From assembly GCA_040755415.1 (NCBI GenBank), contig JBFMAZ010000061.1, positions 1 through 57,462 on the forward strand: DNA of 57,462 bases, given 5' to 3'. The position numbers were made by a program, and so were the translations under genes. Of the stretch, positions 1-7,488 are shown in pieces. This DNA is from QYQD01 sp040755415 (lineage in GTDB: Bacteria; Desulfobacterota; QYQD01). The notes beneath the pieces were generated by a model that searched no databases, was not told where the DNA came from, and was given only the letters and a program-made list of their open reading frames with translations. Position 1 is the stretch's first letter; each line of letters starts with the position of its first letter.

Positions 1-111
1 AGTTACCCCCCTTATCCATCCTTGGTTTTTTGATCACCGTCTTAAAACTCAAGAATAGTAAGGCCCCTTAAATGGTTAGTCCACTATTTTTTACCTATCT
101 TCTCATCTTCG

Positions 112-957
112 ATGCAAAATTCAGGTAATAAGTGTAATTCACAGTGCATAATGTGTTCTTCTGTTGTCCATATGGGTACAGATGTTATGTCTTTTGAGCT
201 TTTCAAAAAAGTTTGTGACGAAGCCAGGATCATGGAAATTGAGAAGATGGTTATTACCGGCGGTGAGCCTCTGCTTGATCGAGGGCTTATTGAAAAGATC
301 AGATATGCTAAAAGCATAGGATTTACATATATCCATATGTTCACAAATGGATCGTTGCTGAACGAAGTAAATTCATCGGATATTATTGATTCGGGACTGG
401 ATAGCTTAACGATAAGCGTTGATTCGGCTATTAAAGAGGAATATGAGGCTATTCGGGTTGGACTAAAGTACGATAATTTGATTCAGAATATCCGCCGATT
501 TTGTAACATTCGTAAGGAGAAACAGAGTAACAAACCGTTACTCCGCATAAATATGGTGGCATTGGCCCAGAATAAAAACAGCCGCGCACTGTTTATAAAA
601 ACTTTTGCACCTTATGCGGATATTGTGGAAATTGTTCAATCACACAATTTTGCAAGTATTTTCTCTGGTTCCTCTTATTACGAATCGATTGATGAACATC
701 CACGGCATCGATATCCCTGCAACCTGATGTTTTCTAAGCTAGTAGTGGATGCTGATGGTACAGTTCGAAAATGTAGTATCGATTATGATAAACGAGCCAG
801 TTTAGGAAATGTAACTGACCAAAGCTTATACGAAATTTGGTCTTCTGAGCGGTTTAATAATCTACGAAAAAGGATGCTAGACTACGATTTTTCCGAACCA
901 GGCTGTAATGCCTGCACTCATTGTCAGTCCTGGTGGATTGATGCATATGCTAAATAA
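112..957 (+). CDS. Radical SAM protein with SPASM-type C-terminal cysteines
   Basis: The protein (281 aa) has the radical SAM CX3CX2C cluster motif at its extreme N-terminus (C8, C12, C15), followed by the glycine-rich VITGGEPLL segment that contacts SAM. The C-terminal third has further cysteines (YPCN, RKCS, CNACTHC) like the SPASM/twitch extension that binds an auxiliary Fe-S cluster. Such enzymes generate a 5'-deoxyadenosyl radical to modify peptides or small molecules; the substrate cannot be told here. Only seven residues precede the first cysteine and no clear ribosome-binding site lies before the ATG. The frame stays open upstream to about position 46, so the start is uncertain. It sits 15 bp before a sugar aminotransferase, so a role in nucleotide-sugar or surface-glycan synthesis is possible but inferred. 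Confidence 0.8.
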   Translation: MQNSGNKCNSQCIMCSSVVHMGTDVMSFELFKKVCDEARIMEIEKMVITGGEPLLDRGLIEKIRYAKSIGFTYIHMFTNGSLLNEVNSSDIIDSGLDSLTISVDSAIKEEYEAIRVGLKYDNLIQNIRRFCNIRKEKQSNKPLLRINMVALAQNKNSRALFIKTFAPYADIVEIVQSHNFASIFSGSSYYESIDEHPRHRYPCNLMFSKLVVDADGTVRKCSIDYDKRASLGNVTDQSLYEIWSSERFNNLRKRMLDYDFSEPGCNACTHCQSWWIDAYAK

Positions 958-972
958 AGGCAAAAATAATAT

Positions 973-2130
973 ATGACTGGTCTGATTTCTCGCATAGAGT
1001 TTAATAAACCAACTATGGTTGGCAATGAATTGAAGTATATCAAACAAGCCATTAACGAGTATTTTGCCATTTGCGGAAATGGTATTTTTACTAAAAGATG
1101 TGAATCATTTCTGCAAGAAACTTTTGGCATAAAGCGAGCTATGCTTACCAGCTCGTGCACGCATGCTTTGGAGATGGCGGCCCTGTTGTTAGATTTGCAG
1201 GCCGGAGACGAGGTGATCATTCCTTCTTATACCTTTGTGTCTACGATTAATTGTTTTGTGTTACGTGGAGCCATTCCAGTGTTTGTTGATATTCGTGAAG
1301 ATACTTTGAATATAGATGAACGATTAATAGAAGAAAAGATTTCAAAAAGAACAAAAGCAATATTTGCAGTTCATTATGCTGGTGTTTCCTGTGAGATGGA
1401 TTCTATTATGAAGCTAGCTAAAAAACATAACCTTTATGTAGTTGAAGACGCTGCCCAAGCCTTTGACTCTACGTATCAAGATAAAACTTGCGGTGCCATT
1501 GGGCACATGGGGGCATATTCTTTTCATGAGACAAAAAATTGCATTTGTGGTGAGGGGGGGGCCTTACTGATAAACGATGAGGGATTTATTGAACGGGCTG
1601 AATATATACGAGAAAAAGGGACTAACAGAAATCGATTCAGCCAGGGCTTGGTAGATAAATACACATGGGTAGATATTGGCTCCAGCTATTTAATGAGCGA
1701 TATGAATGCGGCGTTTTTATTAGCGCAGTTTGAAAAGCACAAGCAGATACTTGAACGAAGACGTTCTATTTTTGATAGATATTACGAAGCATTCCGAGAA
1801 CTGGAAAAGCAAGGGGAAATGCGACTACCTGTTATGCCCTCTCATTGCACCCACAATGCCCATATGTTTTACGTGATATTGAATTCTACCAGAGAAAGAG
1901 ATAGTCTCATTAAGTTCTTACGTCAAAGGAATATTGAGGCTGTTTTCCACTACATTCCACTTCACACATCACCCATGGGAATTAAATTAAGCAAAAGATC
2001 GGTGTCGTTACCGGTTACTGAAGATTTGGCATATCGATTATTGCGTTTGCCAATCTATTATTCTTTAAGGGATGACGAAGCAGATCGGATTATTGACGCT
2101 GTTTACATTTGGAACTCTTCTAAACACTAA
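973..2130 (+). CDS. wecE: WecE/RffA-like dTDP-4-amino-4,6-dideoxyhexose transaminase (DegT/DnrJ/EryC1 family)
   Basis: A 385-aa PLP-dependent sugar aminotransferase. Visible landmarks are the cofactor-phosphate segment TSSCTHALEMAAL (residues 59-71), the PSYTFVST segment, the VVEDAAQAFDS motif near residues 156-166, and SFHETKN with the presumed Schiff-base lysine K188, followed by EGGAL. The ETKN context and the REKGTNR and YTWVDIGSSYL segments are characteristic of WecE/RffA, which transfers an amino group from glutamate to dTDP-4-keto-6-deoxyglucose to give an amino sugar for enterobacterial common antigen or related glycans. Length is normal for the family. The product is probably used by glycosyltransferases in this region. 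Family assignment is firm; the exact sugar is inferred. Confidence 0.82.
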   Translation: MTGLISRIEFNKPTMVGNELKYIKQAINEYFAICGNGIFTKRCESFLQETFGIKRAMLTSSCTHALEMAALLLDLQAGDEVIIPSYTFVSTINCFVLRGAIPVFVDIREDTLNIDERLIEEKISKRTKAIFAVHYAGVSCEMDSIMKLAKKHNLYVVEDAAQAFDSTYQDKTCGAIGHMGAYSFHETKNCICGEGGALLINDEGFIERAEYIREKGTNRNRFSQGLVDKYTWVDIGSSYLMSDMNAAFLLAQFEKHKQILERRRSIFDRYYEAFRELEKQGEMRLPVMPSHCTHNAHMFYVILNSTRERDSLIKFLRQRNIEAVFHYIPLHTSPMGIKLSKRSVSLPVTEDLAYRLLRLPIYYSLRDDEADRIIDAVYIWNSSKH

Positions 2131-2156
2131 TCTTAATTCCGAATAAGTAGTGGAGT

Positions 2157-3941
2157 ATGATACAAGATATAATACTTATTCCTTTCCTTTTTGTTTTTAG
2201 CTACTTATTTCTTCTCTCTAAACGAGGGTTACATCTTCATCCGGATACTGCCCAGTTTCTGTATATCCCTGTGTTAAAAAGAAGCGGATATAAGTTTATT
2301 CCCAATAAGCCTCTTGGATCATTCTGCAAAAATCTATTCTCATCGCCTACCCCTGCCTCTTTAAATATGCTTAGAGGCGATTATCAACCTGTTCAGTATG
2401 GCATGCCGGTAGTATGGTTCTACAATGTATTCTTTCGTTTTTACAAGGGAGATATAAAAGGATTCAGGACATTGAACGCCTTTTATTTGGCCTTTACAAC
2501 CTGCGCAATATATCTGGTAGCCAAGAAAATATGTCCTGCCCCTTATCCTTTAGTTACATCTCTTTTTTTGCTTTTTGGCTTCCTCGTCCCCTACACGGAT
2601 TCCCGGCAACTACATAAAGAGCATTATGGCCTTATTTTTGTACTCCTTTCATTTTTATTGATTCTTTATGACATCAAAATAGGCGGATTGATTGCTGGCA
2701 TTTTACTTGTTTTAGCTGTGTTACTTTTTAAAATTACCTTTCTCTTCGACCTAGTTGCAATAGCATTATATTATCCTATCTCAGGTAATATTGGAAAGTT
2801 GCCTTTCTTCTTTCTCGGCATATTCTTTGGATTGACATTACTCTTTTTCATTTGTTCAACAAACGGTACACTGCCTTTTCTTGCAAGCAGCTTAAATCCA
2901 AAAATTATATTTAGCTGGTATAAGCAAAACATGCCATCAGAGCATATGGAAACGGGTAAAGCGAGAGCAAATAGCGATGCTTTAGGTTTAAGAAATTATT
3001 TGCCCTTTCTTCTGTACATATCTTTACCTTGTTACTTTACAGTCATATATATTATCAAATCATTTTTCATCCAACCTGGAATGAACACTTTTTTTCTTTT
3101 TTGGCTGTTTTTATCCCTTATTTCCATAAGGGTGCAGAATAAATACTTCCCTGGCCATCTTATAGCCATGTTTATTCCTGTTTCATTTATAGCCGGTTTC
3201 TCATTTTTAGACATATACCAGGGAACATTGACCAGCCATGTCATTTTAAACAGAGTTAGCCAGATAGGCCTCGTCCTGTTTTCTTTACCCTCGATGTTTA
3301 TGCTTTTACGCGGATTAATGATGAAGACTCCCGACTTCCATTTGTCTCTTTATAACTCGCCACCTAACAGACGGGCCTTAAGATTTTTGGCAGCAGAGAT
3401 CATGGCCAACGATCTGAGATATCTGACACATGAAGAAGACAGGATATTTCAGTGGGGGAATAATGTGGAAGTCTATCCTCTCGCTGAAAGGCGTGGGACG
3501 TTAGGGGCAATTGAGATCGCCTGGTACACAACCGACCCGGAGTTGATGGATACTCTCTTTGGAGACGTCTGGAGAGAAGTGGCTTTGGACTCTGTAAAAA
3601 AGTGGAAACCAAAGTACATCGCTGATCTCCATGGATCTTTGAATATAGAGGCCTTAAATAAATATACCGGTCTCAAGTATGAGGTTGAGAAAATCTATTA
3701 CGATCTTTTCTCCCTTTATCGCCTTGTGGAAGAGTCTCCTACTGATGTAGAAACCATAGAGTTTTCCTCGCTTACCTCAACTAATATCACCAGGAAATGG
3801 ATAGATAAAGAGATACCCCTTAACCAGTTCATTGATAAATTGACACTTGCCTTTCTACGGGGAGACGATGTCGGGGAGGCATGGACTAACAAGATAGAAC
3901 AGATGAAAAGAGACTGGGAAGTTGTAGCTGTAAATTTATAA
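2157..3941 (+). CDS. Multi-pass membrane protein, probable GT-C type glycosyltransferase
   Basis: A 594-aa protein whose first 380 residues are mostly hydrophobic helices, beginning with a membrane segment at residues 3-20, followed by a soluble C-terminal part of about 200 residues. An Asp in a short loop just after the first helix (HPDTAQ, residues 28-33) resembles the catalytic loop Asp of GT-C enzymes, which use lipid-linked sugars on the outer face of the inner membrane. There is no diagnostic motif beyond topology. Its neighbour downstream (11 bp gap) has the same architecture, suggesting that the two are paralogues working on one glycan. The start is the ATG in GGAGTATGATAC context. 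Membrane topology is visible; the enzymatic role is inferred. Confidence 0.6.
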   Translation: MIQDIILIPFLFVFSYLFLLSKRGLHLHPDTAQFLYIPVLKRSGYKFIPNKPLGSFCKNLFSSPTPASLNMLRGDYQPVQYGMPVVWFYNVFFRFYKGDIKGFRTLNAFYLAFTTCAIYLVAKKICPAPYPLVTSLFLLFGFLVPYTDSRQLHKEHYGLIFVLLSFLLILYDIKIGGLIAGILLVLAVLLFKITFLFDLVAIALYYPISGNIGKLPFFFLGIFFGLTLLFFICSTNGTLPFLASSLNPKIIFSWYKQNMPSEHMETGKARANSDALGLRNYLPFLLYISLPCYFTVIYIIKSFFIQPGMNTFFLFWLFLSLISIRVQNKYFPGHLIAMFIPVSFIAGFSFLDIYQGTLTSHVILNRVSQIGLVLFSLPSMFMLLRGLMMKTPDFHLSLYNSPPNRRALRFLAAEIMANDLRYLTHEEDRIFQWGNNVEVYPLAERRGTLGAIEIAWYTTDPELMDTLFGDVWREVALDSVKKWKPKYIADLHGSLNIEALNKYTGLKYEVEKIYYDLFSLYRLVEESPTDVETIEFSSLTSTNITRKWIDKEIPLNQFIDKLTLAFLRGDDVGEAWTNKIEQMKRDWEVVAVNL

Positions 3942-3951
3942 GGCCTGTGGG

Positions 3952-5901
3952 ATGCAATATTTCACCTTAATAGGCATCTTAGTGGTTGGATTTTTGCTCC
4001 GGCATACGTATCGCAACCTTCCCTTGGACTGGGATCATGGCATCTTGGGTTATCAGTCTTACTGGTATCTTAAAACGGGAGAAATGCCGGTTGAAGGTAG
4101 TATCGGCAGGAGGTTTGTTATACGCCGGGGCTGGCTGGGCCAGAATTTAATCTATCTTCTGATCGTAAAATTAGCCGGTACCAATCCCAGAAAGATTCGC
4201 TTATTTCATAATTTTTATTACCTGCTTACCAATATCGCCGTCTATCTGACAGCAGCGCAGGCCTTCGGGACGACAACCGGCCTGGTCGCTGCTCTTTTGT
4301 TTGCCATTTTTTCTTCAGCTCCGTTTTATTGGGCGGCAGATGAATGCCCGGAAAACTATTTAATACTTCCGTTTACCCTTTCCATCTATTTTTTTCTACT
4401 ATGGACAGCCCACGCTAACAGTTTCTTCCTCTTTCTCTCCGGTCTTTTGGGCGTCGCTACCATGCTTTTTAAACAGAACGCTGGATTTTATTTCATTTTT
4501 TATTTTATCTGGATTCTGATCTTTAAACCAGTTTGGGAAAACTTGTTTATTTTGACATCCGCCTTTGCGATTCCTTACGCGGCTATTTTTGCTTATTATC
4601 TCGCCCGCAAGGTCCCGTTTGAACACCTGATGGCTACGTTTTTCATTATACCAACCAAGGCCAGGCTATGTTACATATTAAATCTTAAGTTTGAGGAGAA
4701 CACACAAGAATCGCCTGCCGGAACATCAAAACCAAATATAGAACCCAAAAGTAGATGGATAACTAGGCCCAAAGCACGGCGTTTTAAAGAACGTTTTCTC
4801 GCCAATTTTATCCCTCACTTTAAGGAGACCTCCCTTTTATGGTGGACAACCGGGGTCTGGGTAGTAGAGACCTTTGCGAGTAAAAGCGATCCCCAGAACA
4901 TATTGCTGGTTATGATATTGGCCGGGGTTGTTTTAGGGTTTCTTGCTGCTAATAAATTCTTTCCTTACTATTACCTCCCCTTCCTCCCCATTTTTTCCTT
5001 ATGTTCAGGGGATTTTCTGGTAAGATTATTTAAAGATGTATGGTATCTGCAGGGCCCGGGTTTGTTGAGTTTTGTAAACCTTGCTTTTATAGGAGCAGTC
5101 ATAGCTTCTGTTGGTGTCTATGTTTTTACGACTCACAGATACTATTTTGTCTATTCTCCTGTAGAGCAGGTGAAGTATCAGTACAGGAATACCCTAAAGA
5201 ATTTTTTATCTTCCGAAGAGATTTCTGCTTATATTAAGGAACATACAACACCTGCCGATTATATCTATGTCCATTCGATCAACCCTGAAATCTATTTCCT
5301 TTCGGAGCGTAAATCTGTCATTGATTATGTATATCTAGATTCATTGACATTGGGATACTGGAGCGGCGGGCACAAGGAATATTTCAGAAATTATTTTACG
5401 CAGCAGATGAAACAAAAAAGGCCTAAGTATATAATCTTAATAGATAACAGCATAGATATTCAGGAGTTTGAGAAAACAGTAAGATGCCAATATGTTCTAG
5501 AAAAAAAGTTTGATACCAAGCTCAAGGATGAACCAGATTATCAATATAAGGTCTATCGTAGGGTAGATGATGAAAGACCGGAGGACTACAATAAACAGGG
5601 CGAAGAATTGTTCAATGCCGGCCAGCTTATAAAGGCTAAGGAACTCTTTGAGAAGGCACTAGCCATCAATCCTTATTTCACTCCTGCTTATAACAATCTC
5701 GGGGTGCTGTACTGGCAATCAGGTAGTCCGGCGCAGGCCAGAGACTGGCTGTATAAAGGACTGACCATTGATCCTTTTGACGAAGATTTGCTGGTTAATT
5801 ATGGAAGCCTGCTGGAGGCCATGGGCGAGACTGCAAATGCTAGAAAATGTTTTCAGAGGGCAAAGGTTTTTAAAGCAGAATTCGCATGTTCCAATTTTTA
5901 A
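3952..5901 (+). CDS. Multi-pass membrane protein (GT-C-like) with C-terminal TPR repeats
   Basis: A 649-aa protein. Residues 1-400 form many membrane helices, with an acidic loop PLDWDHG (residues 24-30) after the first helix, as expected for a GT-C glycosyltransferase of the ArnT/PMT-like superfamily. A soluble segment follows, and the last 110 residues hold about three TPR repeats (for example AYNNLGVLYWQSG and LLVNYGSLLEAMG). TPRs normally bind peptides and partner proteins, and the same module recurs in most glycosyltransferases downstream, so it may recruit a protein acceptor. It probably shares a transcript with the preceding membrane protein. Topology and TPRs are directly visible; transferase activity is inferred. 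Confidence 0.62.
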   Translation: MQYFTLIGILVVGFLLRHTYRNLPLDWDHGILGYQSYWYLKTGEMPVEGSIGRRFVIRRGWLGQNLIYLLIVKLAGTNPRKIRLFHNFYYLLTNIAVYLTAAQAFGTTTGLVAALLFAIFSSAPFYWAADECPENYLILPFTLSIYFFLLWTAHANSFFLFLSGLLGVATMLFKQNAGFYFIFYFIWILIFKPVWENLFILTSAFAIPYAAIFAYYLARKVPFEHLMATFFIIPTKARLCYILNLKFEENTQESPAGTSKPNIEPKSRWITRPKARRFKERFLANFIPHFKETSLLWWTTGVWVVETFASKSDPQNILLVMILAGVVLGFLAANKFFPYYYLPFLPIFSLCSGDFLVRLFKDVWYLQGPGLLSFVNLAFIGAVIASVGVYVFTTHRYYFVYSPVEQVKYQYRNTLKNFLSSEEISAYIKEHTTPADYIYVHSINPEIYFLSERKSVIDYVYLDSLTLGYWSGGHKEYFRNYFTQQMKQKRPKYIILIDNSIDIQEFEKTVRCQYVLEKKFDTKLKDEPDYQYKVYRRVDDERPEDYNKQGEELFNAGQLIKAKELFEKALAINPYFTPAYNNLGVLYWQSGSPAQARDWLYKGLTIDPFDEDLLVNYGSLLEAMGETANARKCFQRAKVFKAEFACSNF

Positions 5902-6004
5902 CAGTTAGATTAGATATTAATGATAGCTTAAGGCTAATATATGTATTTTCCTATTTCTTTGGCGAAGGAGTCAAAGTCCTTTAGATTCTTGTGCAGAATC
6001 TTGA

Positions 6005-6349
6005 TCAGAATTCGGGGTCGATTCTAGTGTAGTCATGGACTATGATATTTCTAAACTTGCACATATCGATCATGGCAGGCAGCAGCTTACTGGAAACAAT
6101 GCCCTGTTCATTCAGGATAATAAAGAGGTCTTTGTTATCTCTGGCTTCTCTGAAACTTTCTGCGGAGATTATATGGCTTGCAATGTCAATGCAGCTTTCG
6201 ATAGCCAACTGAAGAGTCCTCTCAACAAATCTCTGGACCTTTTTGTCTTTTCTGTATTCCGAGAGTTTAATGCCTTCATATTCTCCGAGGTCATTTCGAT
6301 ACTCGGTCAATAGCTTCAGCCTAGACTCTATAATTTCTATGACGACCAC
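6005..6349 (-). CDS. hepT: HepT-like HEPN toxin, C-terminus apparently lost to a frameshift
   Basis: A 114-aa protein of the DUF86/HepT family. The HEPN ribonuclease motif RX4H is present as R100-N-I-I-V-H105, and Y107 lies where HepT proteins carry the tyrosine that is AMPylated by the MntA antitoxin. HepT acts as an RNase toxin neutralised by the partner nucleotidyltransferase. The frame stops right after RIDPEF, where family members continue for about 25 residues. A shift of one base opens a continuous frame (LIKILHKNLKDFDSFAKE and onward) to a stop at 5934-5936, which would restore about 138 aa. This is either a sequencing error or a real frameshift. The start is a GTG preceded by GGGGGAGG. 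It follows the mntA-like gene with a 1-bp gap. Confidence 0.82.
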   Translation of the reverse strand: MVVIEIIESRLKLLTEYRNDLGEYEGIKLSEYRKDKKVQRFVERTLQLAIESCIDIASHIISAESFREARDNKDLFIILNEQGIVSSKLLPAMIDMCKFRNIIVHDYTRIDPEF

Positions 6350-6350
6350 C

Positions 6351-6791
6351 TTAAGCCTCCCCCATTAATCTCCGGCGAAAGGCCAGACTGTGCCTTAGCA
6401 TGTGCGGCCGGAAGTCAAGGTACTCTCTCCTCTTCTGCGACTCGAACTGGATTCTGTAAGGGGCGTTTTTTTCATAGATGATCTTTTTGACCTTTAATAT
6501 CTCCCTTAACAGGAGCAAGGGGGCGTCATTCATAATGATTATTTCCGTGGGTCTTTTAAATATGTCTTCCAGGCGGGCCATTAATTTTAATCTTATGTCG
6601 AATTGCCTTGCTTTCTTTACGTCCGGGCGGAGGAGCAGGGCCACATCGATGTCGCTTCTCTTCCTCAACCTCCCTGAGGCGGCCGAGCCAAAGAGATAAG
6701 CGGCTTCGACCTCGCTGACCCCGGCCAGTACATCCACCGTCTTCTCTATTTCACTGGCCCGGGCCTTTAACATCTCGAGATTAGTTTCCAT
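6351..6791 (-). CDS. mntA: MntA-like minimal nucleotidyltransferase (antitoxin of HepT)
   Basis: A 146-aa protein with the pol-beta nucleotidyltransferase signature: G-S at residues 35-36 (YLFGSAASG), then RSDIDVALL with metal-binding aspartates D47 and D49. MntA antitoxins transfer AMP to a tyrosine of the HepT toxin. The gene is immediately upstream of hepT on the same strand, the classical order. I chose the ATG giving METNLEML; an in-frame GTG 13 codons earlier lacks a ribosome-binding site. The C-terminal tail is rich in Arg (RRRLMGEA). The pair is flanked by unrelated plus-strand genes, consistent with a mobile toxin-antitoxin module. Confidence 0.83.
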   Translation of the reverse strand: METNLEMLKARASEIEKTVDVLAGVSEVEAAYLFGSAASGRLRKRSDIDVALLLRPDVKKARQFDIRLKLMARLEDIFKRPTEIIIMNDAPLLLLREILKVKKIIYEKNAPYRIQFESQKRREYLDFRPHMLRHSLAFRRRLMGEA

Positions 6792-6830
6792 CTGAAAAAC
6801 TATCCCATGTAAATATAGCCACCCTATCAC

Positions 6831-7079
6831 GAAAGGCCGTCTCTGTAAAGAAACTAAAACCCAAATCCACCATCAAAAAGGAAAAAGCCCGTAGGAGCAG
6901 CAATACCGTTCGCGCCTGGCCGGCGGGATGAAAAAGGCGTCAATATCTTGACGATTCCGGCGGATATTCATCGCGGAGAACATAGCGCGACAAGGCCGCT
7001 ATCAAAAACACCTTGCGCAAATTCCAAATGACAAAATCCAAAGTTCAAATCAAATTCAAATGCCAAAGTTGATTAGCTC
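6831..7079. other. Gene-free stretch of dispersed repeat fragments
   Basis: No credible gene lies in this interval. It holds a CCCGTAGGAGCAG fragment (6888-6900) that resembles CCCGTAGGACAGG near 26930, and then degenerate 7-bp repeats built on CAAATTC/CAAAGTT (about 7019-7070). The stretch leads directly into two inverted-repeat elements before the next glycosyltransferase gene. Confidence 0.5.
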
Positions 7080-7170
7080 GTTTCCATCCGAAAAGTCCCC
7101 AAAAACGCCCCCTCCCTCGACGGGAGGGGGGTCAGGGGAGAGGGGAAAATTAGGGTTTCCGGATGAAAAC
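7080..7170. repeat. Inverted-repeat element, family B (TTCCATCCGAAAA ends)
   Basis: The element begins GTTTCCATCCGAAAAG and ends with the inverse of GTTTTCATCCGGAAAC, so the 16-bp ends match at 13 positions. The core is a GC-rich palindrome of CCCTCC/GGAGGG runs. The heptamer TAGCTCG occurs at both edges (7074-7080 and 7171-7177), overlapping the left end by one base; this may be a target duplication. A second complete copy lies at 43172-43327, and a single end is seen at about 34692-34707. Confidence 0.6.
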
Positions 7171-7174
7171 TAGC

Positions 7175-7315
7175 TCGTAAAAAGTCAGCTGTCCCCTCTT
7201 TTGTCATTCCGGCCCCGTATCAAGTACGGGGTAAACTCCAGCCGGAATCTGGCAAATTCAATATGTTCCGGATGCCGGATCAAGTCCGGCATGACGATTT
7301 CAGGACTTTTTACGA
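7175..7315. repeat. Inverted-repeat element with TCGTAAAAAGTC ends
   Basis: Perfect 12-bp inverted ends, TCGTAAAAAGTC (7175-7186) and GACTTTTTACGA (7304-7315), bound 141 bp. The interior contains two palindromes of the GTCATTCCGG...CCGGAATC type. A related single end, AACTCGTAAAAAAG, is seen near 44570. The size and structure suggest a non-autonomous miniature element. Confidence 0.6.
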
Positions 7316-7488
7316 ATTCATCAACGTCAGTAGCATAGCGAAAAATTGTGTCTCTCTGCGAGCGTTGCGGCTTTCGGTGGATACAAGATGGGGTTAACAG
7401 AGGTTCTCCTACGGCGAATCCGGCGACTGGTATATGTATTGCATACATACTTAAAAAGATACGTCCTGTGTTCATAAGGATTCAAGAC

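Noticed and set aside
7348..7488. Upstream extension of the giant glycosyltransferase
   Set aside because: The extra residues have no transferase similarity and the ribosome-binding site AAGGA at 7476 belongs to the ATG at 7489.
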